Source of the DNA: Paenibacillaceae bacterium
GTDB lineage: Bacteria > Bacillota > Bacilli > Paenibacillales > YIM-B00363
NCBI GenBank assembly: GCA_018969805.1
Contig: JAGWXQ010000092.1
Coordinates: forward strand, 1-6,374
Direction: 5' to 3'
DNA: 6,374 nt
Numbering within the stretch: the stretch's first letter is position 1; each line of letters starts with the position of its first letter. The translations under genes and the position numbers were made by a program. The notes below the pieces were generated by a model. The model was not told where the DNA came from. It saw only the letters and a program-made list of their open reading frames with translations, and did not search any database. Below, in pieces: positions 1-5,567 of this stretch.

Positions 1-1
1 C

Positions 2-484
2 CAGACATCACCACGAAGTGCGGAAGGTTTTAAAACAAAGTCTACCCCGAACGGGTCGATCGAAACGGTATTGTCCCCGCTTGAGATTGCATTGTCTGCG
101 GGCGCAACGTTCGTAGCGCAGTCGTTTTCCAGCAATTTGAAGCAATTAACGTCGCTGATTGAACAAGGCATTCGCCATCGTGGATTTTCGCTCATTAATG
201 TGTTTAGTCCGTGCGTGACATTTAATAAAGTGAATACGTATGAATGGTTTAAAGAACATATTGTCGATGTCGATGCGCTTGAAACGTACGATCGCTCAAG
301 CCGCATTGAGGCGATGACGAAGATTATGGAAACAGACAGCATGCTGTGCGGTCTTGTTTACCACAATACGAGCAAGCCGGCATATGAAGATGTCGTCAAA
401 GGGTACGCTACCGAACCGTTGGCGCATCAAGATCTCACAATACCGCGCGAGCGGTTTCATGAACTTGTGGCGGAGTTCCGATAA
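2..484 (+). CDS. korB: 2-oxoacid:ferredoxin oxidoreductase beta subunit, C-terminal part (5' end outside window)
   Basis: This is the last 160 residues of the ThDP-binding beta subunit of a 2-oxoacid:ferredoxin oxidoreductase (KorB type). The enzyme oxidatively decarboxylates a 2-oxoacid such as 2-oxoglutarate to its acyl-CoA and passes electrons to ferredoxin in the cytoplasm. The frame is open from base 2. It shows the family's QTSP...G.KTKSTP.GS segment (residues 1-19 of the fragment), then SPLEIALSAGATFVAQSFS, an HRGFSLINVFSPCVTFN block, and a C-terminal EPLAHQDLTIP element. Full-length relatives are about 285-290 residues, so some 125-130 N-terminal residues, including the ThDP/Mg motif, lie upstream. 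A TTG at 71 is an internal Leu codon, not a start, because homology continues upstream of it. The alpha subunit gene is expected just outside the left edge. Family assignment is firm; substrate (2-oxoglutarate versus pyruvate or other) cannot be told from this part. Confidence 0.9.
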   Translation, partial: QTSPRSAEGFKTKSTPNGSIETVLSPLEIALSAGATFVAQSFSSNLKQLTSLIEQGIRHRGFSLINVFSPCVTFNKVNTYEWFKEHIVDVDALETYDRSSRIEAMTKIMETDSMLCGLVYHNTSKPAYEDVVKGYATEPLAHQDLTIPRERFHELVAEFR

Positions 485-519
485 TCCGTTTGTTTCGGTG
501 AAAAGGGGGCACGATTGCC

Positions 520-1080
520 ATGAACCGCATTCCGATTGGGGTATCTGCCCGACATGCGCATGTTTGCGAAGAGCACGCGCGCATCCTTTTTGGACACGAC
601 TTAACCGTACTGCGTGCGTTGAGCCAACCAGGACAGTTTGCAGCGGAGCAGACGGTGCGCGTCGTGACAAAGAAGGCATCGTTTGATCGTGTGCGCATCC
701 TCGGACCTGCACGGTCGCTGACCCAAGTCGAGCTCTCCCGCACGGATGCGATCGCGCTTGGTATCGATGCCCCGCTGCGCTTGTCTGGGGACATCGCCGA
801 CTCCCCGGGTGTGACGCTTATTGGACCTGTCGGTACAGTCGTACTGATTGAAGGGGTCATTGTCGCAGCGCGCCATGTGCACGTTCCTCCTGATGTGGCG
901 ATGCAGTGGGGTGTACAGCACGGATCGCGCGTGCGCATGCGTTTGGGTTCGGATCGTTCGCTTGTGATGGATGAAATTGTGGTGCGCATCGATGCACAGT
1001 TCGCTTTAGAATTGCACATTGACACCGATGAAGCGAATGCGTCGGGCGTGCAAACAGGGGACGTTGCCATCGTTGTATGA
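520..1080 (+). CDS. pduL: PduL-type phosphate acyltransferase (phosphotransacylase), non-microcompartment form
   Basis: Complete 186-residue PduL-family phosphotransacylase, which interconverts acyl-CoA plus phosphate with acyl-phosphate plus CoA (acetyl- or propanoyl-). It is unrelated to the Pta fold. The two-barrel family pattern is clear. The first half has VSARHAHV with His12 and His14, then RILGPARS.TQVELSRTDA with Glu71. The second half has GVIVAARHVHV with His119 and His121, then LELHIDTDEAN with His166. These match the positions known to bind the two active-site zinc ions, and Arg11 and Arg118 are kept. There is no N-terminal extension resembling an encapsulation peptide, so it is probably a free cytosolic housekeeping enzyme. 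The ATG at 520 follows a purine-rich AAAAGGGGG (501-509). It lies 35 nt after korB with no obvious promoter between, suggesting one transcript. A possible terminator follows. Acetyl-CoA versus propionyl-CoA preference is not decidable here. Confidence 0.93.
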   Translation: MNRIPIGVSARHAHVCEEHARILFGHDLTVLRALSQPGQFAAEQTVRVVTKKASFDRVRILGPARSLTQVELSRTDAIALGIDAPLRLSGDIADSPGVTLIGPVGTVVLIEGVIVAARHVHVPPDVAMQWGVQHGSRVRMRLGSDRSLVMDEIVVRIDAQFALELHIDTDEANASGVQTGDVAIVV

Positions 1081-1101
1081 TTGTTTTGTGTGGCCATCTC
1101 G

Positions 1102-1140
1102 TTTTTCGTGCGTCTGTGCACGGAAAAAGGGGTGGTTTTT
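1102..1140 (+). terminator. Possible weak terminator after pduL
   Basis: TTTTTCGTGC (1102-1111) can pair with GCACG.AAAAA (1118-1128, one bulged G at 1123) around a 6-nt loop. A T-run at 1136-1140 follows after a GGGGTGG spacer. The GC core is only 5 bp and the T-run is not adjacent to the stem, so this is a marginal intrinsic terminator. The A-run 1124-1128 can alternatively pair with the second T-run (1136-1140). Its position 22 nt after the pduL stop and before the miaB promoter supports the role. Confidence 0.35.
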
Positions 1141-1199
1141 CATCGATACAAAAGCATTTCGGATCAGGAACATAGCAAAATGCATCGACATCCGTGTTG

Positions 1200-1208
1200 T
1201 GGTATACT
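1200..1208 (+). promoter_or_regulatory. Extended -10 promoter for miaB-ricA-murG-ampS unit
   Basis: TGGTATACT combines the TGn extension with a -10 hexamer TATACT (one mismatch to TATAAT). Upstream, no good -35 is visible at 16-18 nt spacing; the hexamers there (around 1179-1186) match TTGACA at only about two positions, which is tolerated in extended -10 promoters. Transcription would start near 1215, giving a leader of about 120 nt before miaB at 1338. It is the best promoter-like site in the only large intergenic gap. Confidence 0.55.
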
Positions 1209-1213
1209 GATAC

Positions 1214-1245
1214 TCATCCGTATTTCAATACATTCATCCGTTTCA
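1214..1245 (+). repeat. Short direct repeat in miaB leader
   Basis: TCATCCGT occurs at 1214-1221 and 1234-1241, 20 nt apart. Each copy is followed by TTTCA-like sequence (copy one has two extra bases). A third CATCCGT lies at 1189-1195, between the weak -35 region and the -10. The copies therefore flank the predicted start of transcription. They could be an operator-like tandem site, but the repeat is short and may be chance. Confidence 0.3.
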
Positions 1246-1263
1246 CGAAACTGCCTTTTGCGT

Positions 1264-1287
1264 TCCAGAAAAAGGCCGTCTTCTGGA
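1264..1287 (+). other. Small hairpin in miaB 5' leader
   Basis: TCCAGAA (1264-1270) is complementary to TTCTGGA (1281-1287), a perfect 7-bp stem with a 10-nt loop. It sits about 50 nt before the miaB start codon, and a TTTT run follows at 1293-1296. It is not a convincing terminator because the T-run is short and offset. An mRNA stability or attenuation role is possible but unproven. Confidence 0.3.
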
Positions 1288-1337
1288 TCACTGTTTTCAA
1301 TAGGGGATGAGTATGAATATCCGAGGAGGCGAATACG

Positions 1338-2795
1338 ATGGGTTTTGGAGAACGTTCGGGTGTCACATTTGTCCCGCCTTCGTACGCATCGGCAAAGCGG
1401 AGAGGGAAGCAATCGACACACGTATATGATGCATCAGTCATTCCAGACCATGTACGGTCGTTTGGCGTTGGACGTACGTACTTTATCCAGACGTATGGTT
1501 GTCAAATGAATGAACACGATACAGAAGTCATGCAAGGACTGTTTGAGGCGATGGGGTATGAAGCGACGGATGATCGCGCGCAGGCAGATGTCATTGTTTT
1601 TAACACGTGCGCCATACGGGAACATGCAGAAGACAAAGTGTTTGGAGAAATCGGACATATGCGGCAGCTCAAACGCGAACGCCCAGATGTCGTGCTCATC
1701 GTATGCGGATGTATGGCGCAAGAAGAAGGGGTCGTGCAGCGCCTTCTTACGAAACATCCGCACGTCGATCTCATTTTTGGCACGCACAACATCCATCGTT
1801 TGCCCGCGTTGCTCGAAGAAGCATACTTTGCCAAAGAAATGGTCGTCGAAGTGTGGTCTAAAGAAGGCGACATCATTGAACACATGCCGATTAGGCGCAA
1901 CGATGCGCACAAAGCATGGGTCAACATCATGTATGGATGCGACAAATTTTGCACGTATTGCATCGTACCGTACACACGGGGTAAAGAACGATCGCGCTTG
2001 CCTGAGGACATTGTCGAAGAAGTGCGTACACTTGCCCGTCAAGGCGTGCAAGAAGTGACGCTGCTCGGACAAAATGTCAATGCGTATGGGAAAGATTTGG
2101 TCGATCATCCGTCTTCATTCGCCGAACTATTGCGCATGCTGTCGTTCATCGGGATTCCCCGTATTCGATTTACGACATCGCATCCCAAAGATTTTGACGA
2201 TGCACTCATTGCGGTCCTCGCACGTCGGGGCAATCTCGTCGAACATATTCATCTTCCTGTTCAATCTGGAAGTGACGACATCCTCAAACGCATGTCGCGA
2301 AAATACACACGTGGTCAATACCTCGATCTTGTCGCAGCGATCCGACGCGCAATACCGGATGTTGTGCTGACGACGGACATCATCGTCGGGTTTCCAGGCG
2401 AGACAGAGGAGCAGTTTCAAGATACGTTGTCTCTTGTCCGTGCTGTCGGATTTGACAGTGCGTTTACGTTTGCATACAGTCCACGAGAAGGGACACCCGC
2501 AGCGTCTATGGAAGACCACGTCCCCGAGCAGATAAAGAAAGATCGCCTGACGCGGCTCAATGCCGTAATGACCGAACTCAGCAAAAAGTCCAACGATCAG
2601 CTCTTAGGAAGCATCGTCGAAGTGTTTGTCGAAGGAAAAAGCAAAATCGAAGGGATGCTGTCCGGGCGCACACGCACAAACAAACTTGTGCATTTTCAAG
2701 CACCAGAACACTGCATCGGACGCATGATGCACGTGCGCATCACAGAACCTATGACATGGTTTTTAAAGGGAGAAATCGTACACGAATGTGCGTAA
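1338..2795 (+). CDS. miaB: tRNA-2-methylthio-N6-dimethylallyladenosine synthase MiaB
   Basis: Complete 485-residue radical SAM methylthiotransferase. It converts i6A37 to ms2i6A37 in tRNAs reading UNN codons. The order of domains is typical. The N-terminal MTTase domain has QTYGCQMNEHD (Cys55), FNTCAIREHAEDK (Cys91) and VCGCMAQ (Cys125), the three ligands of the auxiliary cluster. The radical SAM domain carries YGCDKFCTYCIVPYTRG, with Cys201, Cys205 and Cys208 forming CxxxCxxC. A TRAM domain lies near residues 420-483. The first 45 or so residues are a leader before the catalytic domain, as in other Bacilli MiaB proteins (YmcB of B. subtilis). The ATG at 1338 is preceded by a strong GAGGAGG (1323-1329). 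All six cluster cysteines are present, so the enzyme should be active. It heads a unit with ricA 41 nt downstream, which is the Bacillales gene order. Confidence 0.97.
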   Translation: MGFGERSGVTFVPPSYASAKRRGKQSTHVYDASVIPDHVRSFGVGRTYFIQTYGCQMNEHDTEVMQGLFEAMGYEATDDRAQADVIVFNTCAIREHAEDKVFGEIGHMRQLKRERPDVVLIVCGCMAQEEGVVQRLLTKHPHVDLIFGTHNIHRLPALLEEAYFAKEMVVEVWSKEGDIIEHMPIRRNDAHKAWVNIMYGCDKFCTYCIVPYTRGKERSRLPEDIVEEVRTLARQGVQEVTLLGQNVNAYGKDLVDHPSSFAELLRMLSFIGIPRIRFTTSHPKDFDDALIAVLARRGNLVEHIHLPVQSGSDDILKRMSRKYTRGQYLDLVAAIRRAIPDVVLTTDIIVGFPGETEEQFQDTLSLVRAVGFDSAFTFAYSPREGTPAASMEDHVPEQIKKDRLTRLNAVMTELSKKSNDQLLGSIVEVFVEGKSKIEGMLSGRTRTNKLVHFQAPEHCIGRMMHVRITEPMTWFLKGEIVHECA

Positions 2796-2836
2796 ACGCG
2801 ATCGTGTGGCACACACATGCATAAGGAGGCGGCACC

Positions 2837-3232
2837 ATGGAAGAAGTTCGATCACGGGATGTACTCATCGCCTCACCGATCGTTGCACTGGCAAAAGAGC
2901 TTGCAGACCTTCTTGCACAAACAGAGGAAGTGCGCGTGTTTCGGGAAGCAGAGCGCGTCATCGCTGCGCATAAAGACATCCAAGCGATTATTGCGCAGAT
3001 GAAAAAGAAGCAGAAAGAAATTGTCGCGTTTGAACAGACGTTTTCCAATCCAAAAATGGTGGAAAAAATCGAATCGGAAATGGCGGATCTAGAGCAACAG
3101 CTGCAAGCATTTCCGATTGTGACGCAGTTCCAACAAATGCAAGTCGATCTCAATCATACGTTACAAACGATCGTAAATATTATTCATGAGACATTGTCAC
3201 AAAAAATCGCGCTTGAGCCGAGGGACAAGTGA
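2837..3232 (+). CDS. ricA: RicA (YmcA), YlbF/YmcA-family regulator of RNA processing, cysteine-free
   Basis: 131-residue YlbF/YmcA-family protein, almost entirely helical and rich in Glu, Gln and Lys. It resembles B. subtilis RicA throughout: an N-terminal SPIVALAKELADLLAQTEEV helix, then F.EAE, a central IIAQMKKKQKEIV segment, and a C-terminal FPIVTQFQQMQVDLN...I.N.IHETLS region. RicA, RicF (YlbF) and RicT (YaaT) form a complex that acts with RNase Y in mRNA maturation and is needed for sporulation, competence and biofilm formation in B. subtilis. The neighbouring miaB fits that assignment. It starts at ATG 2837 after AAGGAGG (2823-2829). Its stop overlaps the next start as GTGA. It is shorter than my recollection of B. 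subtilis RicA (143 residues), lacks that protein's C-terminal tail, and contains no cysteine at all. Family call is firm; equivalence to RicA rather than another YlbF paralogue rests on synteny. Confidence 0.87.
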   Translation: MEEVRSRDVLIASPIVALAKELADLLAQTEEVRVFREAERVIAAHKDIQAIIAQMKKKQKEIVAFEQTFSNPKMVEKIESEMADLEQQLQAFPIVTQFQQMQVDLNHTLQTIVNIIHETLSQKIALEPRDK

Positions 3233-4311
3233 AGCGTACAATCGTATTGACAGGTGGGGGAAGTGCGGGGCATGTCATGGTGCATGAGGCGCTTATGCCT
3301 CTGTTGCATGCGTGGGATGTGCACTATATCGGTACGCACACAGGCATTGAGCGCGAGATGATGCGCAAATACGACGTACGCTACTATGCCATCGCCGCTG
3401 GTCGATTGCGTCGATATGTGACGTGGAAACACGTGCGCGAACCTTTTTATGTGTGTGCAGGGTTTGTGCAGGCGTTGCGTCTTTTGCGCCGCGTGAAGCC
3501 ACATGGGGTGTTTGCCAAAGGCGGGTTTGTGTCTGTTCCTGTTGCTTTGGCAGCGGCGGTGTTGCGCATCCCGTTGATCGTGCACGAGTCCGACTGGTCG
3601 CCTGGACTTGCCAATCGGTTGTGTGCCCCTTTTGCGCGCGTGATTTGTACGACGTTTGCACAGACAAAGTTTTCTTCTGGTCGCGTTGTGCACATCGGTG
3701 CTGTCGTGCGCGCATCGTTGTTGCGTGGTATTCGCGCGCGCGGCTTGGCATCGCTGTCTTTTTCAGGGAAAAGACCGATCGTGCTCGTCGTCGGAGGGAG
3801 CCTCGGGTCACGGTCATTAAACGCTGCTGTGCGCAACGTCGTACCTCAGCTGTGTGCCCATTTTGATGTCGTGCACGTATGTGGAAAAGGGAACGTCGTG
3901 CCACACGTCGGACACGATCGCACATACGTCCAACGGGAATTTGTGCAGGGTGGATGGGAAGACATACTGGCTTGCGCAGATGTCGTCGTTTCTCGTGCAG
4001 GCTCAAATGCCATATGGGAATTGGTGCGGTTGCGCAAGCCGATGGTGCTTGTACCGCTTGGGACGTCGTCGAGTCGTGGCGATCAGATCGAAAACGCCGC
4101 GCAGTTTGCGCGCGACGGGGCAGCATTTGTCCTGCCTGAACACGAATTGGCCCAGCAGCTCGTGTCCATGGTGCATCGGGCATACGACGAGCGTACGGCT
4201 CTCGTACGTGCGATGGAGGCAATGGACGGAAATACCGATGCACTCGATCAGCTCGCACAGCTCATTGAATCGGTATGTACGCAATCGAATACGCAGGAGG
4301 CATCGAAATGA
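3229..4311 (+). CDS. murG: MurG-type UDP-GlcNAc:lipid I N-acetylglucosaminyltransferase (second-copy, MurG2-like)
   Basis: 360-residue two-domain GT-B glycosyltransferase of the MurG family. MurG adds GlcNAc to lipid I on the inner face of the membrane to make lipid II. The N-terminal half has the glycine loop GGGSAGHV (residues 9-16), GIE at 39-41, AGRLRRY, FAKGGFVSVPVALAA (95-109) and HESDWSPGLANR (119-130). The C-terminal, UDP-GlcNAc-binding half has VGGSLGSRSLN (188-198) and SRAGSNAIWELVRLRKPMV (255-273, Glu264), then SRGDQIENA (282-290, Gln287). GTG start at 3229 overlaps the ricA TGA; an AGGG stretch lies just upstream. The end overlaps ampS as ATGA. The SRAGSN and SASRGDQ-like blocks resemble the extra MurG copy of the Bacillus cereus group rather than the dcw-cluster copy, and the surroundings are not a cell-division cluster. 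The motif after the glycine loop (HVMVHEAL) lacks the usual proline. Whether lipid I is the acceptor is inferred. Confidence 0.88.
   Translation: MKRTIVLTGGGSAGHVMVHEALMPLLHAWDVHYIGTHTGIEREMMRKYDVRYYAIAAGRLRRYVTWKHVREPFYVCAGFVQALRLLRRVKPHGVFAKGGFVSVPVALAAAVLRIPLIVHESDWSPGLANRLCAPFARVICTTFAQTKFSSGRVVHIGAVVRASLLRGIRARGLASLSFSGKRPIVLVVGGSLGSRSLNAAVRNVVPQLCAHFDVVHVCGKGNVVPHVGHDRTYVQREFVQGGWEDILACADVVVSRAGSNAIWELVRLRKPMVLVPLGTSSSRGDQIENAAQFARDGAAFVLPEHELAQQLVSMVHRAYDERTALVRAMEAMDGNTDALDQLAQLIESVCTQSNTQEASK
4294..4300 (+). promoter_or_regulatory. Shine-Dalgarno site fixing the ampS start
   Basis: CAGGAGG ends 7 nt before ATG 4308. An earlier in-frame ATG at 4275 would place this site inside the coding region and would add 11 residues not typical of the family. 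The 4308 start forms an ATGA overlap with the murG stop, which points to translational coupling. Confidence 0.8.
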
Positions 4312-5552
4312 ACGAGGCACAACAACGCTATGCACAGCTGGCGCTGCGCATCGGGGCGAACATCCAAAAAGATCAGACGCTGTATATTCAAGCAGACCAT
4401 ACGGCAGCCTCATTTGTGCGATCGTTGGTCGGGAACGCATACGACCTTGGGGCGAGCCACGTGCACGTCGATTGGAACGATGAATGGCTGCGTCGGGTGC
4501 ATGTAGAACGTGCACCGATTGGTTCCTTTGAAAAAGATGCGCAGCACCGGGCACGGACGTATGACGATATGGTGCGTTGTGGTGCGGCGATCATGCACGT
4601 GACGACGACGTTTCCAAAGCTCATGGACGGGCTGGATGACGAAAAGATCGGGAATATTTCGCGCGTATATGGTAAAGCGTTTGTCTCGTTTCGCGAGGCG
4701 ATTATGCGCAATCGTGTCGCGTGGACGGTTGTTGCAGTGCCCAATGAACTGTGGGCAACGACCGTGTTTCCTGATGTGCATCGTGCCGATGCGGTCGATG
4801 CGTTGTGGAGCGCATTGCTTGACATCTCGCGTGCCACACAGACGGATGCGATTGGTGCATGGCGTACGCATTTGATGCAACTGGATATGCGCAAAAATTG
4901 GTTGAACGCATTGCAGCTGCAATCGCTGCACTATACCGCACCTGGGACACAGCTGACGATAGCGCTCGCCGACGGGCATACGTGGGTAAGCGGAGATGGC
5001 AAAAGTGCTTCGGGCGTGTCGTTTGTCGCGAATATTCCGACAGAAGAGCTGTTCACGATGCCCAAAAAAACGGGTGTCTATGGAACTGTGCGCAGTACAA
5101 AACCGCTGTACTACAATGGCACCATTGTCGAAGGGCTATCGCTCGTATTTGAGGAGGGGCGTGTCGTTTCGTTCGATGCGGAAAGAGGAAAAAACACGAT
5201 TGCACAATTGCTTGCGCAAGACGAAGGGGCACGATATCTTGGAGAAGTCGCGCTCGTTCCACACGATTCACCGATATCCAATACGGGGCTCGTATTTTAT
5301 AATACGCTCATCGATGAAAATGCGGCCCACCATATCGCATTGGGCAATGCGTACGCTTCATGCGTTGCTGGGGGAGAACAGATGGACCAGGCATCGCTGG
5401 CAGCACGAGGAGCGAATGAAAGCATTGTGCATGTCGATTTTATGATCGGTAGTGCGGAAATGGACATCGATGGGACGACAAAAGACGGTCGCACAATCCC
5501 ATTGTTTCGCAAAGGGGCATGGGCGCATCCGATCGAACACATCGTAAAGTGA
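4308..5552 (+). CDS. ampS: M29-family metallo-aminopeptidase (AmpS/PepS-like)
   Basis: 414-residue aminopeptidase of family M29 (thermophilic aminopeptidase family), usual length about 410. These cytosolic dimetal enzymes remove N-terminal residues from peptides. The catalytic domain is complete. NIPTEELFTMP carries Glu247, YLGEVALVP carries Glu313, the ENAAHHIALGNAY block carries His342 and Tyr349, and HVDFMIGS carries His375 and Asp377. These line up with the metal ligands and active-site tyrosine known for Thermus and Geobacillus homologues. The N-terminal half (NEAQQRYAQLALRIGANIQKDQ onward, residues 2-23) is the family's typical opening. No signal peptide or membrane segment is seen. It is translationally coupled to murG and followed after 15 nt by a YitT-family gene. 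A general peptide-turnover role is likely; a specific link to cell-wall peptides is speculation. Confidence 0.95.
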   Translation: MNEAQQRYAQLALRIGANIQKDQTLYIQADHTAASFVRSLVGNAYDLGASHVHVDWNDEWLRRVHVERAPIGSFEKDAQHRARTYDDMVRCGAAIMHVTTTFPKLMDGLDDEKIGNISRVYGKAFVSFREAIMRNRVAWTVVAVPNELWATTVFPDVHRADAVDALWSALLDISRATQTDAIGAWRTHLMQLDMRKNWLNALQLQSLHYTAPGTQLTIALADGHTWVSGDGKSASGVSFVANIPTEELFTMPKKTGVYGTVRSTKPLYYNGTIVEGLSLVFEEGRVVSFDAERGKNTIAQLLAQDEGARYLGEVALVPHDSPISNTGLVFYNTLIDENAAHHIALGNAYASCVAGGEQMDQASLAARGANESIVHVDFMIGSAEMDIDGTTKDGRTIPLFRKGAWAHPIEHIVK

Positions 5553-5567
5553 TCATGGAGGTAGTTT

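Noticed and set aside
71..484. TTG at 71 as the start of a separate 137-residue protein
   Set aside because: The frame is open to the window edge and the upstream residues (QTSP...KTKSTP) match the KorB family, so this is an internal Leu codon of a cut gene.
435..1121. 228-codon open frame on the minus strand across pduL
   Set aside because: Antisense of a convincing PduL with all zinc ligands. The predicted product is low-complexity Ser/Thr/Arg/Cys-rich and has no family features.
1081..1509. Plus-strand open frame running through the intergenic gap into miaB
   Set aside because: It needs a TTG start without a ribosome binding site, overlaps the miaB start in another frame, and has an Arg/Ser-rich composition without domains.
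2799..2820. GTGTGGCACAC inverted repeat between miaB and ricA as a terminator
   Set aside because: A loop of one base and no following T-run; ricA's ribosome binding site comes right after, so it is not a plausible terminator.
3293..4258. 321-codon open frame on the minus strand
   Set aside because: Lies wholly opposite murG, whose motifs are intact. Its product is dominated by Arg, His, Thr and Ala with no recognisable domain, as expected for a shadow frame.
4275..4307. Upstream ATG for the aminopeptidase
   Set aside because: The Shine-Dalgarno at 4294-4300 serves ATG 4308, which also makes a 4-nt overlap with murG and gives the family's usual N terminus.
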